Shown: piece by piece, positions 5,220 to 6,264 of the stretch
Numbering within the stretch: the stretch's first letter is position 1
How the letters are laid out: each line of letters starts with the position of its first letter
Assembly: GCA_026394635.1 (NCBI GenBank)
Contig: JAPKXV010000009.1
Coordinates: 1-6,264 of the forward strand
Length of the DNA stretch: 6,264 nucleotides
Reading direction: 5' to 3'
DNA from: Methanoregula sp.
Lineage (GTDB): Archaea; Halobacteriota; Methanomicrobia; Methanomicrobiales; Methanospirillaceae
Program-made: the position numbers and the translations under genes
The notes under the pieces: model-generated
The model's input: only the letters and a program-made list of their open reading frames with translations
Database searches by the model: none
What the model was told of the DNA's origin: nothing

Positions 5220-6264
5220 TCCCCATTCTTACACCGGCTTCAATCTCCCGCGAAATCGCATCCATGAAGATTGCCATACTCCGGGCCATCCGTCTGGTTT
5301 TCACCCATGCACCACGCTTGACAACCCTCACTATCATCCTCATTGTGATCCAAGGGCTGCTCCCGCTTGCCGCCCTCTTTGTCATGAAACTGATCGTCGA
5401 TACGGTCACCGCGGGAATCGTTTCTGCCGACAAGTCCCCGGTCATTGCCCATCTCCTCCTCCTTTTAGGTGCGGCAGCGGGAATCGCCCTCTTAATTGCG
5501 ATCTGCCGGGCGGTTGCCAGCTACACAACCGAAGTCCAGTCACTGGTCCTCACCGATATCATCACCGACCAGATCCAGGAACATTCCATCCGCCTCGACC
5601 TTGCCTACTATGAAAACCCGGCTTACCAAGACAGCCTCCACCGGGCACAGATAGAAGGACCCACACGCCCTGCGAAGATCGTCAACGACCTCGTCCAGAT
5701 CGGACAGAACAGCATCTCGGTCTGTGCCATCGGGGGTTTCCTCCTTGCGTTCTCGCCACTCGTTGGCATTGTCCTGATCGGAGCCGCCCTTCCGGCAGCA
5801 CTCGTCCGGATCTGGAACTCCCGGAGATTATACGAACTGCGTATCCGGCAGACCGAAACAGAGAGGAAGAGCAGGTACTACCACATGATGATGACCAATA
5901 CCTACCATGCACGGGAGATCCGCCAGTTCGGTCTTGGTTCCCTGTTCCGTGAACGGTACCGTACGTTGCAGGATTCCCTCCGCACAGCCCTGCTGGCGAT
6001 CTCCCGATCGCGGGCAATCTGGGAGATCCTGACTCAGGGACTCATCACGGTAGCGGTATTTGGTTCTTTTATCGTCATTGCACTGATGGCAGTCAATGGC
6101 ACAATCTCGCTTGGCGACCTGGTCATGTTCTTCATGGGGTTCCAGCTCTGTATTGGGTACATCCAGTCCATATTTTCCAGCATGAACGCTCTCTATGAAG
6201 ATCAGCTCTTCCTGCGTAACCTGTTCACCTTTCTCGATATGGAACCACAGATCACAGTCCCAAA
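5216..6264 (+). CDS. ABC exporter, N-terminal membrane domain (partial)
   Basis: Type-1 ABC exporter; 349 whole codons are visible before the window ends, still inside or just past the membrane domain, so the ATPase half must follow outside. Membrane segments are predicted near residues 37-57, 79-99, 165-180, 181-198, 275-293 and 301-322, the six-helix pattern of an ABC_membrane domain. YYENPAYQDSLHRAQIE (131-147) and EIRQFGLGSLFRERY (234-248) resemble the intracellular coupling loops of peptide/lipid exporter ATPases in natural-product clusters. No peptidase C39 domain precedes the membrane part, so it would not cut a leader itself. The start is ATG 5216, the first in frame after a TAA at 5183; ATG 5264 is an alternative, and neither has a clear ribosome site. 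It is transcribed divergently from the pqqD/radical SAM operon and likely exports its product, though that link is inferred from position. Confidence 0.88.
   Translation, partial: MIPILTPASISREIASMKIAILRAIRLVFTHAPRLTTLTIILIVIQGLLPLAALFVMKLIVDTVTAGIVSADKSPVIAHLLLLLGAAAGIALLIAICRAVASYTTEVQSLVLTDIITDQIQEHSIRLDLAYYENPAYQDSLHRAQIEGPTRPAKIVNDLVQIGQNSISVCAIGGFLLAFSPLVGIVLIGAALPAALVRIWNSRRLYELRIRQTETERKSRYYHMMMTNTYHAREIRQFGLGSLFRERYRTLQDSLRTALLAISRSRAIWEILTQGLITVAVFGSFIVIALMAVNGTISLGDLVMFFMGFQLCIGYIQSIFSSMNALYEDQLFLRNLFTFLDMEPQITVP

Noticed and set aside
5682..6017. A 111-codon minus-strand frame
   Set aside because: It lies antisense within the ABC exporter membrane domain, is Gly/Ser/Arg-rich, and has no start signals or family match.

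Overview
The window looks like a piece of a methanogenic euryarchaeon. It carries an AglB-type archaeal oligosaccharyltransferase, archaeal-style AT-rich TATA promoters, a strong GGAGGT ribosome site and GC-rich genes separated by AT-rich gaps. The codon use and protein flavour suggest Methanomicrobiales (Methanoregula/Methanosphaerula-like). That placement is inference; no rRNA or other marker gene is present.

Layout, left to right. (1) 1-1677, + strand: the C-terminal 558 codons of AglB, the membrane enzyme that moves lipid-linked glycans onto Asn of exported proteins; its 5' end lies outside the window. (2) 1678-1990: an AT-rich convergent gap with T-tracts and small inverted repeats, with no gene that can be supported. 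(3) 5022/5013-1991, - strand: a compact four-gene operon reading pqqD-like A, pqqD-like B, radical SAM/SPASM protein 1, radical SAM/SPASM protein 2. The two radical SAM proteins resemble ScmE and ScmF of the poorly understood 'SynChlorMet' (Syntrophobacter/Chlorobium/Methanocella) cassette, and the small proteins resemble ScmD/PqqD. (4) 5014-5215: a divergent promoter region with TATA-like boxes for both directions and two perfect palindromes. (5) 5216-6264, + strand: the N-terminal membrane domain of a type-1 ABC exporter, cut by the window end.

How the parts may work together: PqqD-like proteins are peptide-binding (RRE) modules that deliver a precursor peptide to a radical SAM/SPASM enzyme, and an ABC exporter next door would secrete the product. 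Here there are two of each enzyme/chaperone type, with matching Cys layouts in the enzymes and gapless alignment of the chaperones, so the set looks like a duplicated maturation module acting on one or two substrates. No convincing precursor gene is visible. The best small candidates are weak, so the substrate may be encoded just beyond the right edge, may lie elsewhere, or may not be a classical ribosomal peptide. AglB is probably an unrelated neighbour.
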